A stretch of 64,000 nt of DNA from Bradyrhizobium canariense (GTDB lineage: Bacteria; Pseudomonadota; Alphaproteobacteria; Rhizobiales; Xanthobacteraceae), in assembly GCF_900105125.1 (NCBI RefSeq), contig NZ_LT629750.1:6537001-6601000 (forward strand), in the 5' to 3' direction. The notes under the pieces are model-generated. The model did not search any database, was not told where the DNA came from, and was given only the letters and a program-made list of their open reading frames with translations. Positions within the stretch are counted from its first letter, which is position 1, and every line of letters starts with the position of its first letter. Made by a program: the position numbers and the translations under genes. Shown here piece after piece: positions 8,389 to 17,922 of the stretch.

Positions 8389-10794
8389 GTGGGGGCTGCT
8401 AACGTGACAAGCAAGTTCAAGGTCGAACATCGAGCCCGTCTCGCATCCAGAGCGCCGCTGCTGTCGGTAGGTTACGCCGCACTCGGAATGTTGATGGGAG
8501 CCCAGGAGGCGCCAGCGCAGTCGGCGCAGCGTGACACCGATGGATCTTCGCTTCCGCCGGTGACCGTTACCGCTCCCGACGACAGGCGTCGCGCCAATAG
8601 CGCCCCTGTCAAGCGGGCCGACAGCGCGCGTAAACGGCGCGCGCAAACCGCGCGGCGACCAGAGCCGGCGCCGGCGCCGAAGGTTTTCGCAGTGTCGCAG
8701 GACGCGCGCACCGGTACGGTCGGCATTTACGCAAACAGCACGTCGGTCGCGACCAAAACCAACACGCCGCTGGTCAACATTCCGCAGTCGCTCAGTGTCA
8801 TCACCAAGGACTTCATCAGGGACCAGAGTTTTCAGGGTCTCACCGACGTCACCCGCTATGTCCCCGGTGTCGCCGTGCATCAGGGCGAAGGCAATCGTGA
8901 CGAGCTGGTCATTCGCGGTGTGGACTCCAGCGCGAACTTCTTCGTCAACGGCTTCCGTGATGACGTTCAGTACTTTCGCGATCTCTATAATGCGCAAAGC
9001 GTCGAAGTCCTGAAGGGGCCGAGCGCGCTGACCTTCGGTCGTGGCGCCGGTGGCGGCCTGCTCAACCGAACGCTCAAGGAGGCCGATGGCACCCGCGTGT
9101 ATGACGCCTCAGCGCAAACCGGCTCCTTTGGCGACCGGCGTTTCACGCTCGATGCTGGGCAGGCGGTCAATGAAAATGTGGCCGTGCGCCTCAACGCGTT
9201 CTACGAAGGCACCGATACGTTCCGGGATTTCGGCCAGATCGAGCGCTACGGCATTAATCCAACTATCACGCTGAAGCCGGACGACAATACCAAGATCAGG
9301 CTCAGCTACGAGTATTTCCACGACGAGCGCACGTCCGATCGCGGCAACCCGTCGCAAGCTGTCAACGCAACGGCGCCGTCATCGACTCGCTTCAATCCGG
9401 CCACCCCGTTTGCACCGAACGGGGATCTTACGACTTTCTTCGGCAGCCCGACCTACAATGTCGCAAGCGCTAACGTGCAGACCACGATGGCTATCGTCGA
9501 GCACGATTTCGAAAACGGATTGACGGTCAGGAACGGGACGATCTATGCCGACTACAAGAAATTTTACCAGAACGTTTATCCGGCCAACGGCTCCTTGGGA
9601 GGAGCGGTAAATCCCGCCGATACATCGTTAAACCTCGGGGCGTACCAGCACTGGACCAACCGCGATAACGCCTTCAACCAGACCGATTTCGTTTACAAAA
9701 CCAACACCGGTCCCGCACTTCACACGATTGCATTCGGCACGGAATTCGGCCAGCAGAGCGGTGTCGATATCCGCAACACCGGATTTTTCCCGACCGCGGC
9801 CGGTGGTATCTCCAATACGATTATAGCGAACCCGTTTGCGCCGACCTATTTTGGACCCGTCACCTTCATCCATCAGTATCCGGGGGCCTTCTCGCCCGGT
9901 GTCAGCGCTGCCGATTCAAACAGCAAATATCGCCTCTTCGTGGATTCGGCCTATGCTCGCGACACGATCGAAATCACCCGCTGGCTGCAGTTGATCGGCG
10001 GCGCCCGCTTCGATCGCTTCGACATGTCGGCGCTGGACATGAATACGAACATACAGCGAGCCAGGATCGACGATGAGGTCTCCCCGCAAGCCGCGGTGAT
10101 CCTAAAGCCGGTGGAAACTGTGTCGCTCTATACCGCCTACAGCGTTTCATATCTGCCGGCTTCCGGCGATCAATTCAGTACGTTAAGTCCCGGCACCTTG
10201 ATTTTGCAACCACAAGAATTCGAAAACACAGAAGTTGGCGCGAAGTGGAATATCAATCCGAAGCTGTTGTTCTCGGCCGCCGTCTACAATCTGAACCGCA
10301 CCAATCAGCCGATCGCCGACGGCAACAATCCAGGATTCTTCTTCGCGTCCGGTAGCACCTTGACCAGGGGATTCGAGGCGAGTCTCGTTGGCTATGCCAC
10401 GAACGATTGGCAGTCGTCACTCGCCTATGCCTACACAGACGCGCGTATCACCAGCGCGACATCGACGACTGTCGTCCCCGGAAATCGCGTTCAGCTCGTC
10501 CCCTACAACCAATTCGCGTGGTGGAACAAATATCAGATTAACCCGATGTGGGGCGCTGCTCTTGGCATCATCTACTTCGGCGACTCCTTTGCGTCGTCCG
10601 ACGACACCGTCAGACTGCCGGGCTTCGTCCGCTTTGACACCGCAGTCTACCTGAAGATCAACGAGAACTGGCGCGCGCAATTCAACGTCGAGAATATCTT
10701 CAACACCGGCTACTGGGCGTCGGCGGACGGCAACAATAACATCTCGCCGGGGCAAACGCGTACCTTCCGCGTGTCGGCAAGGGCCACGTTCTGA
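8389..10794 (+). CDS. TonB-dependent siderophore receptor
   Basis: This 801-residue outer-membrane receptor imports ferric siderophores using TonB energy. Order: a signal-like segment (about residues 15-45), a TonB-box-like LPPVTVTAP, a plug domain (about 115-235) with NIPQSLSVITKDFI, YVPGV and GPSALTFGRGAGGG, then a 22-strand barrel ending in a C-terminal Phe (VSARATF). The plug resembles catecholate-type receptors (Fiu/COG4774). Two GTG starts are possible, 8389 and 8404; the second has a GGGGG ribosome site nine bases upstream. No siderophore synthesis or ABC transport genes adjoin it. Iron control is suggested by an upstream Irr-like box. Confidence 0.92.
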   Translation: MGAANVTSKFKVEHRARLASRAPLLSVGYAALGMLMGAQEAPAQSAQRDTDGSSLPPVTVTAPDDRRRANSAPVKRADSARKRRAQTARRPEPAPAPKVFAVSQDARTGTVGIYANSTSVATKTNTPLVNIPQSLSVITKDFIRDQSFQGLTDVTRYVPGVAVHQGEGNRDELVIRGVDSSANFFVNGFRDDVQYFRDLYNAQSVEVLKGPSALTFGRGAGGGLLNRTLKEADGTRVYDASAQTGSFGDRRFTLDAGQAVNENVAVRLNAFYEGTDTFRDFGQIERYGINPTITLKPDDNTKIRLSYEYFHDERTSDRGNPSQAVNATAPSSTRFNPATPFAPNGDLTTFFGSPTYNVASANVQTTMAIVEHDFENGLTVRNGTIYADYKKFYQNVYPANGSLGGAVNPADTSLNLGAYQHWTNRDNAFNQTDFVYKTNTGPALHTIAFGTEFGQQSGVDIRNTGFFPTAAGGISNTIIANPFAPTYFGPVTFIHQYPGAFSPGVSAADSNSKYRLFVDSAYARDTIEITRWLQLIGGARFDRFDMSALDMNTNIQRARIDDEVSPQAAVILKPVETVSLYTAYSVSYLPASGDQFSTLSPGTLILQPQEFENTEVGAKWNINPKLLFSAAVYNLNRTNQPIADGNNPGFFFASGSTLTRGFEASLVGYATNDWQSSLAYAYTDARITSATSTTVVPGNRVQLVPYNQFAWWNKYQINPMWGAALGIIYFGDSFASSDDTVRLPGFVRFDTAVYLKINENWRAQFNVENIFNTGYWASADGNNNISPGQTRTFRVSARATF

Positions 10795-10808
10795 GTGGTG
10801 ACTTTGTG

Positions 10809-10826
10809 GGGAGGCATTTGCCTCCC
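10809..10826. terminator. Weak stem-loop between convergent genes
   Basis: GGGAGGC-ATTT-GCCTCCC forms a seven-pair stem with a four-base loop just after the receptor stop and before the malonyl-CoA decarboxylase stop. There is no T-run on either strand, so a role in termination is only possible. Confidence 0.35.
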
Positions 10827-10853
10827 GCCGTGTGCTAGTCAAACGCCGGAAAG

Positions 10854-12203
10854 CTACGACAGCCGCATATCCAGCAAGCGCCGGCCTTCGCTCTTGAGCA
10901 GTTTCTTCACCGCGTTTGAGGCGGCGATTTCGTCCTGGTTGACATAGGCTTCGTGGTTCTTCTCGATATCCTCGAGACGATAGAGATAATTGACCATGAC
11001 GCCGGCGGATTCGCGCAGCCCCTTGGGCGAGAGATCGCCGAGCCAGTCGATCCGTTCCAGCCGAGCTCCGTTGCCGAGATGGAAACGCGCCACCGAATCG
11101 ATCAGCCGCCCCTTCGACGAGCGCGCTTTCAGGAAATAATAGGCCGCGAGCGGCTCAACCACGGTACGCAGCTGCGCCGCGAGCTCCGCGTTCTCGAACC
11201 AGTCCGGCTTGTCGAGCTGATCGAGCAGCGCCCGGCCTTCATCGGATACCGGAACATCGCTCTGTTTGAGCCATTGCATGAAGCCGGGCACCGGCGACAA
11301 CGTCACGAAATTCTCCAGCTTTGGCAATTCGCGCTGCAGTTCCTCGACCACCTGCTTGATCAGGAAGCTGCCGAAGGAAATGCCGCCGAGGCCGCGCTGC
11401 GTGTTCGAAATCGAATAGAACACGGCGGTGCGTGCGCGCTCGATAGCCACCGGCCGGCGGTCTTCGGCGAGCAGCGGCGCGATCGCGCCGGGAATGGCCT
11501 CTGTCAGCGCCACCTCGACGAAAATCAGGGGTTCATCGATCAGAGCAGGGTGAAAAAAGGCGTAGCAGCGCCGGTCGACCGGATCGATGCGGCGGCGCAA
11601 ATCGTCCCAGTCACGGATTTCATGCACCGCTTCATAGCGAATGATCTTTTCGAGGATGTTGGCGGGGCTCGACCAGTCTATCCTGCGCAGCACGAGAAAT
11701 CCTCTGTTGAACCATGAAGACAGCAGATGCACGATGTCGCGGTCGAGCACTGCGAGGTCCTTGTTAGCTTTCATGGCACGAAGCAAATCCGCGCGCATCG
11801 CCACCAGTTCGCTGGTGCCGCTCGGTGCCCGGTTCAGCCGGCGGATCAGTTCCTGCCGGCGCGGCTCGGACGCGAAATGCAGATCGCTGGCATCGTCGTC
11901 GCTTGGCTGCGCGCGCCAGGTCTCGATCGCATGAGAGAGCTTTTCCCGGTCAGGGCCGTAATCGCGCGTCAGCGTTTCGAAGAAAGCAAGCCGGCCTGCT
12001 TCATCGAGGTGATGGTAGCGGTCGAGCACCTCGCGGGCCATCGCGGTACCCGAGGCCTCGCCCCGGCCGGACAGCAGCGCCTGGCACAATTCGAGCAGCT
12101 CGGAGGCGTCCTGTTTCGTTTCGGTCGATCCGCCGCGGCGAAGCAGCGTGCGGCCGCGCTCGGAAATCGTGGAGAGGAGATCGGAGAAAAAGGCGTTGGC
12201 CAT
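10854..12203 (-). CDS. Malonyl-CoA decarboxylase
   Basis: This 449-residue cytoplasmic enzyme converts malonyl-CoA to acetyl-CoA and CO2. The N-terminal half is the helical MCD domain, and the C-terminal half is the GNAT-fold catalytic domain. Family stretches include HPALIDEPLIFVEVAL, SISNTQRGLGGISFGSFLI, SPVPGF, ARFHLGNGARLERIDWL and MVNYLYRL. Length fits the rhizobial MatA type. The malonyl-CoA synthetase and malonate transporter genes that often accompany matA in rhizobia are not next to it. The next gene upstream is an AraC regulator on the same strand, 185 bases away. Confidence 0.95.
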   Translation of the reverse strand: MANAFFSDLLSTISERGRTLLRRGGSTETKQDASELLELCQALLSGRGEASGTAMAREVLDRYHHLDEAGRLAFFETLTRDYGPDREKLSHAIETWRAQPSDDDASDLHFASEPRRQELIRRLNRAPSGTSELVAMRADLLRAMKANKDLAVLDRDIVHLLSSWFNRGFLVLRRIDWSSPANILEKIIRYEAVHEIRDWDDLRRRIDPVDRRCYAFFHPALIDEPLIFVEVALTEAIPGAIAPLLAEDRRPVAIERARTAVFYSISNTQRGLGGISFGSFLIKQVVEELQRELPKLENFVTLSPVPGFMQWLKQSDVPVSDEGRALLDQLDKPDWFENAELAAQLRTVVEPLAAYYFLKARSSKGRLIDSVARFHLGNGARLERIDWLGDLSPKGLRESAGVMVNYLYRLEDIEKNHEAYVNQDEIAASNAVKKLLKSEGRRLLDMRLS

Positions 12204-12388
12204 GTGCTCGATAAAGTCAGGGGTGAGTCGAATCCAAACCGGACGGAATTGTCTACACGAGATTTATGGTAATGATGGTCACAATCAAGCGGGCTGACAA
12301 TACGGCAATTTGCCATGTCCGCGAAGGCCGCAATTTGTCCTGGCCGGGCTTAACGCGGGTCGAACCCGTCCGCGTGTGACGAACTTTC

Positions 12389-13189
12389 TCATTCCTTTCC
12401 CGCAAACTCGGTCGGCGTCTTGCCGGTGACCTGCCGGAACGCGTGCGAAAACGCCGGCACGCTGGCATAGCCGAGATCGGAAGCGAGTTGCTTGACCGAG
12501 ACATTGGCCTCCATCGACAGCTTTTCGATCGCGGCCGCGATGCGCGCGCGCTGGCACCAGCTCTTGAAGCTTAACTGCGTCTCGGAGGCGAACAGCCGCG
12601 ATAGCGTTCGCGCAGAGGTCCCGACCGCGCGCGCCAGCGTCTCGATCTCGTGCGAACCGGTGGGGTCGCCGAGCACGATGTCGGCGGCGCGCCGGCAGCG
12701 AGGCTCATGCGGCAAGGGAATGAAGGTCGCGGAATCTTCCGCCTCGTGCAGTTCGAGCAGCGCCAGCCGGACCAGAACCTCGGTGCGTTCGGCGTCGTTA
12801 CGGCCGTCGAACAGCGCGAGAATCGTCTCATGCAGCAGCCGCGACACCCGCACCACATATTCAGCGTCGAAATCCTGGCTGCGATCTTGCCGGGCGAGCC
12901 AGGCCAGATCGAAATACAGCGTGCGCATCTCGATGTCGGCCAGCACGTCGATCGAATGTTCGAGCAAAGCGGGCACCCAAACGGCACGGTCCGGCGGTAC
13001 CAGCCAGCGTCCCTTGGGCGTGGTGACCTGCATCGTGCCCTCGGCGGCATAGACCAGCTGCGCCTGGCGGTGCAGGTGGGTGTCGAGCCGAACGCCCTTG
13101 CGGTAGCGGTTGGCAATCATGTAGACGCCGTCGCCGGTTGAAATACGGCGTCCGATGATCGCGCTAATTGGCTTTTCGGCGACAGTCAT
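12389..13189 (-). CDS. AraC family transcriptional regulator
   Basis: This 266-residue regulator has an N-terminal cupin sensor (about residues 25-100, THLHRQAQLVYAAEG and WVPALLEHSIDV) and a C-terminal double helix-turn-helix (about 165-262). The HTH part includes the typical DLGYASVPAFSHAFRQVTGKTPTEF. It is divergent from an MFS transporter gene 74 bases away, so it most likely controls that transporter. The cupin-HTH layout resembles regulators of efflux genes. Confidence 0.92.
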   Translation of the reverse strand: MTVAEKPISAIIGRRISTGDGVYMIANRYRKGVRLDTHLHRQAQLVYAAEGTMQVTTPKGRWLVPPDRAVWVPALLEHSIDVLADIEMRTLYFDLAWLARQDRSQDFDAEYVVRVSRLLHETILALFDGRNDAERTEVLVRLALLELHEAEDSATFIPLPHEPRCRRAADIVLGDPTGSHEIETLARAVGTSARTLSRLFASETQLSFKSWCQRARIAAAIEKLSMEANVSVKQLASDLGYASVPAFSHAFRQVTGKTPTEFAGKE

Positions 13190-13204
13190 TGGCGACTTCT
13201 CGTC

Positions 13205-13217
13205 AGGGTAACACCCT
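13205..13217. promoter_or_regulatory. Short inverted repeat in the AraC/MFS divergent promoter
   Basis: AGGGT-AAC-ACCCT is a perfect five-base inverted repeat in the 74-base gap between the divergent AraC and MFS genes. It could be part of an operator, but an arm of five bases is weak evidence. Confidence 0.25.
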
Positions 13218-13263
13218 ATAACTATCGCAGAAAATAGCAGGATTCGACACGAGGATTCGTCAG

Positions 13264-14442
13264 ATGAACAACCCGACCCGGGTGATCGGTTTCGTTAACG
13301 CGGCCCATTTTATCGATCATTATTCGATGCTGATCTTTGCCGCCGCGGTCATCGTCATGGGGCCGGCGCTGGGCATGGCCTATTCCGAATTGCTGCCTTA
13401 CGCGACCCCCGGCTTTATCGCCTTCGGCGCGGGTTCGCTGCTCACCGGCTGGCTCGGCGACCGCTGGAGCCGGCGGCACATGATGGTAATCTTCTTTGTC
13501 GGCATCGGGGCGTCGATGATCTCGGTCGGGCTGGTGCAGACGCCGCTGCAGCTCGGGGCCGCGCTGCTCTCGATCGGCATCTTCGCGTCGATCTATCATC
13601 CGGTCGGGACGGCCATGATCGTATCCTACGCCGACAAGCTCGGTCGCGAGATGGGGCTCAACGGCGTCTGGGGCAATCTCGGCGTGGCGTCATCGGCGCT
13701 GGTCACCGGCGTGGTCGGCCAGTATCTCGGCTGGCGCTGGGCCTTCATCATTCCCGGCATCGTCACGATCCTGATCGGCGTGGCCTTCGCCTGGGCAGTC
13801 GTTCACGAGGATCGCACCGGCTCGAAACAGGCCGCGGCGCAGGCGCGCGTCGCCAAACAGGACATGTGGCGTGTGATCGTAGCGCTGTTGATCGTGGTGA
13901 TCGCGATATCGACCACCTTCAACGCGGTTACGGTGGCGCTGCCGAAACTGTTCGCGGAACGCTTGGCAGACTTGACCAAGAGCCCCGCACTGCTCGGCGC
14001 GATCGCGGCGTGCGTCTATGTGTTCGGCGCGATGACGCAATATACCATCGGCAAGCTGCTCGACCAGCATTCGTTGAAAGCGGTCTCGCTGCCGCTGTCT
14101 TTTGTATTGGCGCCGTTTCTTTATTTCGCCGCCACCTTGTCGAACCTGCCGCTGATCCTGGTTTCAATCGGCATCGTGATGGGCGCCTTCGGACAGGTGA
14201 CCGTCAACGATGCCATGGTCGGTAAGTACACCAGCGAGGAATGGCGTTCGCGCGCCTACGCGGTGCGCTATTTCGTCGGCTTTACCGCGGCGGGGGTTTC
14301 CGTCGGACTTGTGGCGTGGCTGTACCAGCAGGGTGGCTTCGTCACCATGCTGCATACCTTCGCAGCACTTTGCCTGCTGGTGATCGCCGCTGCGATCATC
14401 CTGCCGCAGGAAATCCGGGTGCCGGCCGCCCAGGCGAACTGA
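13264..14442 (+). CDS. MFS transporter
   Basis: This 392-residue inner-membrane protein has about twelve hydrophobic helices and the MFS loop 2-3 signature GWLGDRWSRRHMM (about residues 60-73). The HPVGTAMIVSYADK loop in the first half recalls the fosmidomycin-resistance (Fsr)-like subgroup. Cargo is unknown; it may be an efflux carrier. It is divergent from the AraC regulator, the likely control protein. The MHS-type MFS gene follows after 122 bases on the same strand. Confidence 0.9.
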   Translation: MNNPTRVIGFVNAAHFIDHYSMLIFAAAVIVMGPALGMAYSELLPYATPGFIAFGAGSLLTGWLGDRWSRRHMMVIFFVGIGASMISVGLVQTPLQLGAALLSIGIFASIYHPVGTAMIVSYADKLGREMGLNGVWGNLGVASSALVTGVVGQYLGWRWAFIIPGIVTILIGVAFAWAVVHEDRTGSKQAAAQARVAKQDMWRVIVALLIVVIAISTTFNAVTVALPKLFAERLADLTKSPALLGAIAACVYVFGAMTQYTIGKLLDQHSLKAVSLPLSFVLAPFLYFAATLSNLPLILVSIGIVMGAFGQVTVNDAMVGKYTSEEWRSRAYAVRYFVGFTAAGVSVGLVAWLYQQGGFVTMLHTFAALCLLVIAAAIILPQEIRVPAAQAN

Positions 14443-14521
14443 CCGCTTCCATTCCGCGACAGGTTTCGTCCCGGGATGGGGCGATAATCCGGCATGCCGC
14501 TTGCATCCGCTTAAGCCAGAT

Positions 14522-14564
14522 ATCCTCCTTTTGCGGAGGATTGCGCATCAGCGGAGGCCCTCCG
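14522..14564 (+). promoter_or_regulatory. Alternative hairpins around the ribosome site of the MHS transporter gene
   Basis: ATCCTCC (14522-14528) can pair with GGAGGAT (14535-14541). The CCTCC in the same arm is also complementary to the Shine-Dalgarno GGAGG at 14553-14557. The Shine-Dalgarno itself sits in a small palindrome CGGAG-GCC-CTCCG (14552-14564) ending right at the ATG. This is the layout of a simple switch over ribosome access, but only the pairing is seen. Confidence 0.35.
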
Positions 14565-15872
14565 ATGACCATCACGGCAACCGCGCCGACCGTCGATATC
14601 GAGCGCGACAAGATCAATTCCATCGTGTTCGCAAGCAGCATCGGGACCATCATCGAGTGGTACGATTTTCTGATTTACGCGACCGCGGCGGCACTCGTGT
14701 TCAACAAGGCATTTTTCCCGACCTTCGACCCGCTGGCCGGCACCTTGGCTGCGCTCGGCAGCTATGCCGTCGGCTTTGTAGCGCGGCCGCTCGGCGCCGC
14801 ATTATTCGGCCATTACGGCGATCGGCTCGGCCGCAAATCCATGCTGGTGCTGACGCTGTTCATCATGGGCCTGAGCACCTTTTGCATCGGCCTGTTGCCG
14901 ACCTATGCTTCGATCGGGATCCTGGCGCCGATCCTGCTGATCGTGCTGCGCGTCATCCAGGGCATTGGCCTTGGCGGCGAATGGGGCGGCGCCTCGCTGA
15001 TGGTGCTGGAGCACGCCCCGATCGACAGGCGCGGCTTTTACACGAGCTTCGTGCAGATCGGCTTTCCGATCGGACTGGTGCTGGCGACGCTGGTATTCTC
15101 GCTGGTTACCAAATTATCCGACGCCGACGTCCAGGCCTATGGCTGGCGCATCCCGTTTCTGATCAGCATTCTCTTGCTGGCAATCGGAACGTTCGTACGG
15201 TCGCGCGTACCTGAGACGCCGGTGTTCGAAGGCCTCAAGATGCGCGACGGCTTGTCCAGCAATCCCTTCGGCGAAGCCATCGGCAAGAACACCAAATCGT
15301 TTCTCATTGCCGTCGGATTGAAGCTCTCCGAGGTGTCGTGGGTCTATATGCTCACCGTGTTTGTCGTGGTCTACGCCACCACCAGGCTCGGCCTGTCCAA
15401 GCCGATGATGCTCAACGCGGTGCTTTATGCAGCGCTGCTGGAGCTGATCACCCTGCCGCTGTTCGGCTGGCTCTCGGACAAGATCGGACGCCGGCCGCTG
15501 TTCATTGTCGGCGCGCTGTTCACGATCGTGTTCGCATTCCCGCTGTTCTGGATGCTGGAAAGCAAGAGTGCGGCGGTTGTCTTCATCGCCATGATGCTCG
15601 CGATGAATTTTGGTCACGGCCTGATGTTCGCCTCGGAATCCGCCTACTTCCCTGAATTGTTCGGACCGCGCGTGCGCTACAGCGGTGCGACCTTCGGATT
15701 TCAGCTTTCCGCCGCGATCGGCGGCGGCTTTGCGCCGATCGTCGCGACCGCGATGGCCGGCTATATCGGCGGCACCACCGGTGTGTCGATCATGTTGGTC
15801 GTGCTCGGACTCATTACGCTCACAGCGGCACTGGCGGCGCGTGAGACCGTGGGCGGCTCGCTGACCGAATAG
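14565..15872 (+). CDS. MHS-type MFS metabolite:proton symporter
   Basis: This 435-residue inner-membrane transporter has twelve predicted helices. The MHS subfamily marks are clear: SSIGTIIEWYDFLIY in helix 1, ALFGHYGDRLGRKSML in loop 2-3, RVIQGIGLGGEWGGA in helix 4, SDKIGRRPLF in loop 8-9 and SAYFPELFGPRVRYSG. Relatives carry organic acids such as shikimate, alpha-ketoglutarate or citrate with protons. The ATG at 14565 follows a GGAGG ribosome site. The DJ-1/PfpI gene starts seven bases after its stop, so the two are co-transcribed. Confidence 0.92.
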   Translation: MTITATAPTVDIERDKINSIVFASSIGTIIEWYDFLIYATAAALVFNKAFFPTFDPLAGTLAALGSYAVGFVARPLGAALFGHYGDRLGRKSMLVLTLFIMGLSTFCIGLLPTYASIGILAPILLIVLRVIQGIGLGGEWGGASLMVLEHAPIDRRGFYTSFVQIGFPIGLVLATLVFSLVTKLSDADVQAYGWRIPFLISILLLAIGTFVRSRVPETPVFEGLKMRDGLSSNPFGEAIGKNTKSFLIAVGLKLSEVSWVYMLTVFVVVYATTRLGLSKPMMLNAVLYAALLELITLPLFGWLSDKIGRRPLFIVGALFTIVFAFPLFWMLESKSAAVVFIAMMLAMNFGHGLMFASESAYFPELFGPRVRYSGATFGFQLSAAIGGGFAPIVATAMAGYIGGTTGVSIMLVVLGLITLTAALAARETVGGSLTE

Positions 15873-15879
15873 GCCGCCC

Positions 15880-16503
15880 ATGCTGTTCGGCATCTTCATC
15901 TACGATGGTGTTGAGCCGATCGATCTCGCGACCTTCGGCGTGCTGTCGATGGCGCGCCGCATCGCGCCGGAAATCGAGATCTGCACCATCGCGCCCCGTG
16001 CCGGACCTGTTGCGCTCGCCAACGGGCTGAAGGTGAATGCCGATTTCGGGATTGACGAGGCGCCCGCTTGCGATCTCGTCATCGTCACCGGTGGCCCCGG
16101 ATGGATCGTGCAGGCGGAAGCGCCTGGCACGCTCGACTATATCAGGCGTGTTCACGGCTCGGGCCGCATCGCCTCGGTCTGTACCGGCGGCATGATCCTG
16201 GCGGCGAGCGGTATCCTGAATGATGGCCCCGCGACCACCAAGCGTGAGGTGGTGCCGCCGGAAAAGCCCCCGATCGAGGTCATGCGCGCCAGCTATCCGC
16301 AGATCGACGTGCGCGAGGCCATGCTGGTGGATCGAGGCAATGGGGTGGTGACCGGTGGCGGCGTTTCGCTCTGCATCGACGCCACGCTCCATCTTCTCAG
16401 TACGATGCTTGGCCAGCACGTCGCCGATGAAACCGCGCGGATCATGGAATATCAGCGCGCGTGGCAGGCCAATCGGGAAGGCTTCGCGCCGGTCCTGATC
16501 TAG
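15880..16503 (+). CDS. DJ-1/PfpI family protein
   Basis: This 207-residue protein has the class I glutamine amidotransferase-like fold. The conserved nucleophile elbow is C101 in SVCTGGMILAASG, with TGGPG (about residues 67-71) as the oxyanion part. It resembles isonitrile hydratase (InhA) and the sensor half of GATase-AraC regulators, but has no HTH domain. A hydratase or hydrolase acting on a small nitrogen compound is possible and unproven. It begins seven bases after the MHS transporter and ends with a four-base overlap against the convergent MocR gene. Confidence 0.85.
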   Translation: MLFGIFIYDGVEPIDLATFGVLSMARRIAPEIEICTIAPRAGPVALANGLKVNADFGIDEAPACDLVIVTGGPGWIVQAEAPGTLDYIRRVHGSGRIASVCTGGMILAASGILNDGPATTKREVVPPEKPPIEVMRASYPQIDVREAMLVDRGNGVVTGGGVSLCIDATLHLLSTMLGQHVADETARIMEYQRAWQANREGFAPVLI

Positions 16504-17882
16504 AGAAACGCGGATGCCAGCTCCGGCGCTTCCTCCAGCGCGTGCGCCATATATTCCAGTCCGGCCGCCAGCCGCGGACGGCCGATCGGACCTCCAAGAC
16601 AAACGCGCACGGCTTCCGGCGGCGGTCCGGCGGCCGTAAATGCGTCGCTGGCCACGACGCCGATCGTGGTCGAGCGCATATGTCCGACGAAGGCCGCGCG
16701 ATTCCACAAGCTTGGCAGCTCGACCCAGATGTTGAAGCTCAGCGGGTCGCTCTTATAAATGCCCTTCGGCAATATCTCCGAAACCAGCTTCTGTCGCGCG
16801 GTGGTTTCGCTGCGGATGAAGCGCAATAGCGTATCGGCCGTTCCGTCCTCGATCCATCGCGTCACCAGCGCGACCGTAAACGGCGAGGCCATCACGGTCG
16901 CGGCGCGAAGCGCCGCCGCAAACGGCCATGTCGAGCGGGTGTCGGGAACGACGACGTAAGCCGCGCGAAGTCCCGCGCCGATGCATTTCGCCAGGCCCGC
17001 GACATGCCAGGTCAGATCGGGCGCGATCGCGGCAAAGGGCGCATGGCCGTGCGTCGGGATGAATCCGTAAGCATCATCCTCGACGATCGGAAGCTTGAAG
17101 CGGCGCGCGACGGCTGCGATATCGCGCCGCCGCTGATCGCTGATCGTCAGCGTCGTCGGGTTCTGCAAGGTCGGATTGAGATACAGCGCCTTGGGTTTTG
17201 TCTTTTTGCAGGCATCGGCGAGTGCATCGACATCGATGCCTTCGGCATCCATTGGCAAGCCGATCAGCCGCAGCCCGAGCTGTGCCGTGATCGAGCGAAT
17301 GCCGGGATAGGTGATGGCTTCGCACAGAACGGCATCGCCTGGCTTGGCAAGAATGGTCAGGATCGCGAGCAGGGCCGGATGCGCGCCGGGCGAGACAAAA
17401 ATCCGTTCCTGGGCAGGCACCAGCGCGCGGCGTCCGAGCCAGCTTGAGGCCGCATCCTTGTCGGCTTGCGTGCCGCCGAGGCCCTGGTAGCGCAATAGCG
17501 AAACGATATCGCGCGACACATACTCGACGCCAGCCTGCATGCGCTCGATCAGATCGGGATCGTCGGGCTCAGGCGGCAGGTTCATCGAAAGATCGACCGG
17601 GCGCGGCGCAGGAGGCTGCTGGTTCCGGCGCGGCTTCGGCCTGTTGCGAACGAAGGTTCCTTGTCCGACCTTGGATTCGATCAGGCCGCGTTTCTGCGCC
17701 TCGACATATCCGCGCGCCACCGTCGTGAAATCGACATCGAGGCGCTTGGCGAGTTTACGCTGCGGCGGCAGCCGGTCGCCGACGGCCAATCTTCCTGCGC
17801 CGATATCGTCTGCAATGGCATCGGCAATGGCGAGATAACGGGGCTTGTCGCTGGTCGCGAGATCAGGTGTCCAGTCGGCCAT
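16500..17882 (-). CDS. MocR-type regulator (GntR HTH fused to aminotransferase domain)
   Basis: This 460-residue regulator has a winged HTH of the GntR family (about residues 12-80; RLPPQRKLAKRLDVDFTTVARGY) joined by a Pro/Arg-rich linker to a fold-type I PLP aminotransferase domain. PLP-binding features are VEDDAYGF and the lysine in GLAKCIGAGLR, where most relatives have SFSKTLAPGLR. MocR proteins sense PLP or amino compounds and usually control the neighbouring divergent gene. Here that is the Nit1C cluster, 342 bases away, with a perfect inverted repeat between them. That link is inferred. It overlaps the PfpI gene tail by four bases. Confidence 0.93.
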   Translation of the reverse strand: MADWTPDLATSDKPRYLAIADAIADDIGAGRLAVGDRLPPQRKLAKRLDVDFTTVARGYVEAQKRGLIESKVGQGTFVRNRPKPRRNQQPPAPRPVDLSMNLPPEPDDPDLIERMQAGVEYVSRDIVSLLRYQGLGGTQADKDAASSWLGRRALVPAQERIFVSPGAHPALLAILTILAKPGDAVLCEAITYPGIRSITAQLGLRLIGLPMDAEGIDVDALADACKKTKPKALYLNPTLQNPTTLTISDQRRRDIAAVARRFKLPIVEDDAYGFIPTHGHAPFAAIAPDLTWHVAGLAKCIGAGLRAAYVVVPDTRSTWPFAAALRAATVMASPFTVALVTRWIEDGTADTLLRFIRSETTARQKLVSEILPKGIYKSDPLSFNIWVELPSLWNRAAFVGHMRSTTIGVVASDAFTAAGPPPEAVRVCLGGPIGRPRLAAGLEYMAHALEEAPELASAFL

Positions 17883-17922
17883 ACATCCTCAGCATTCCAG
17901 GGTCGAATATTGACTGCATATT

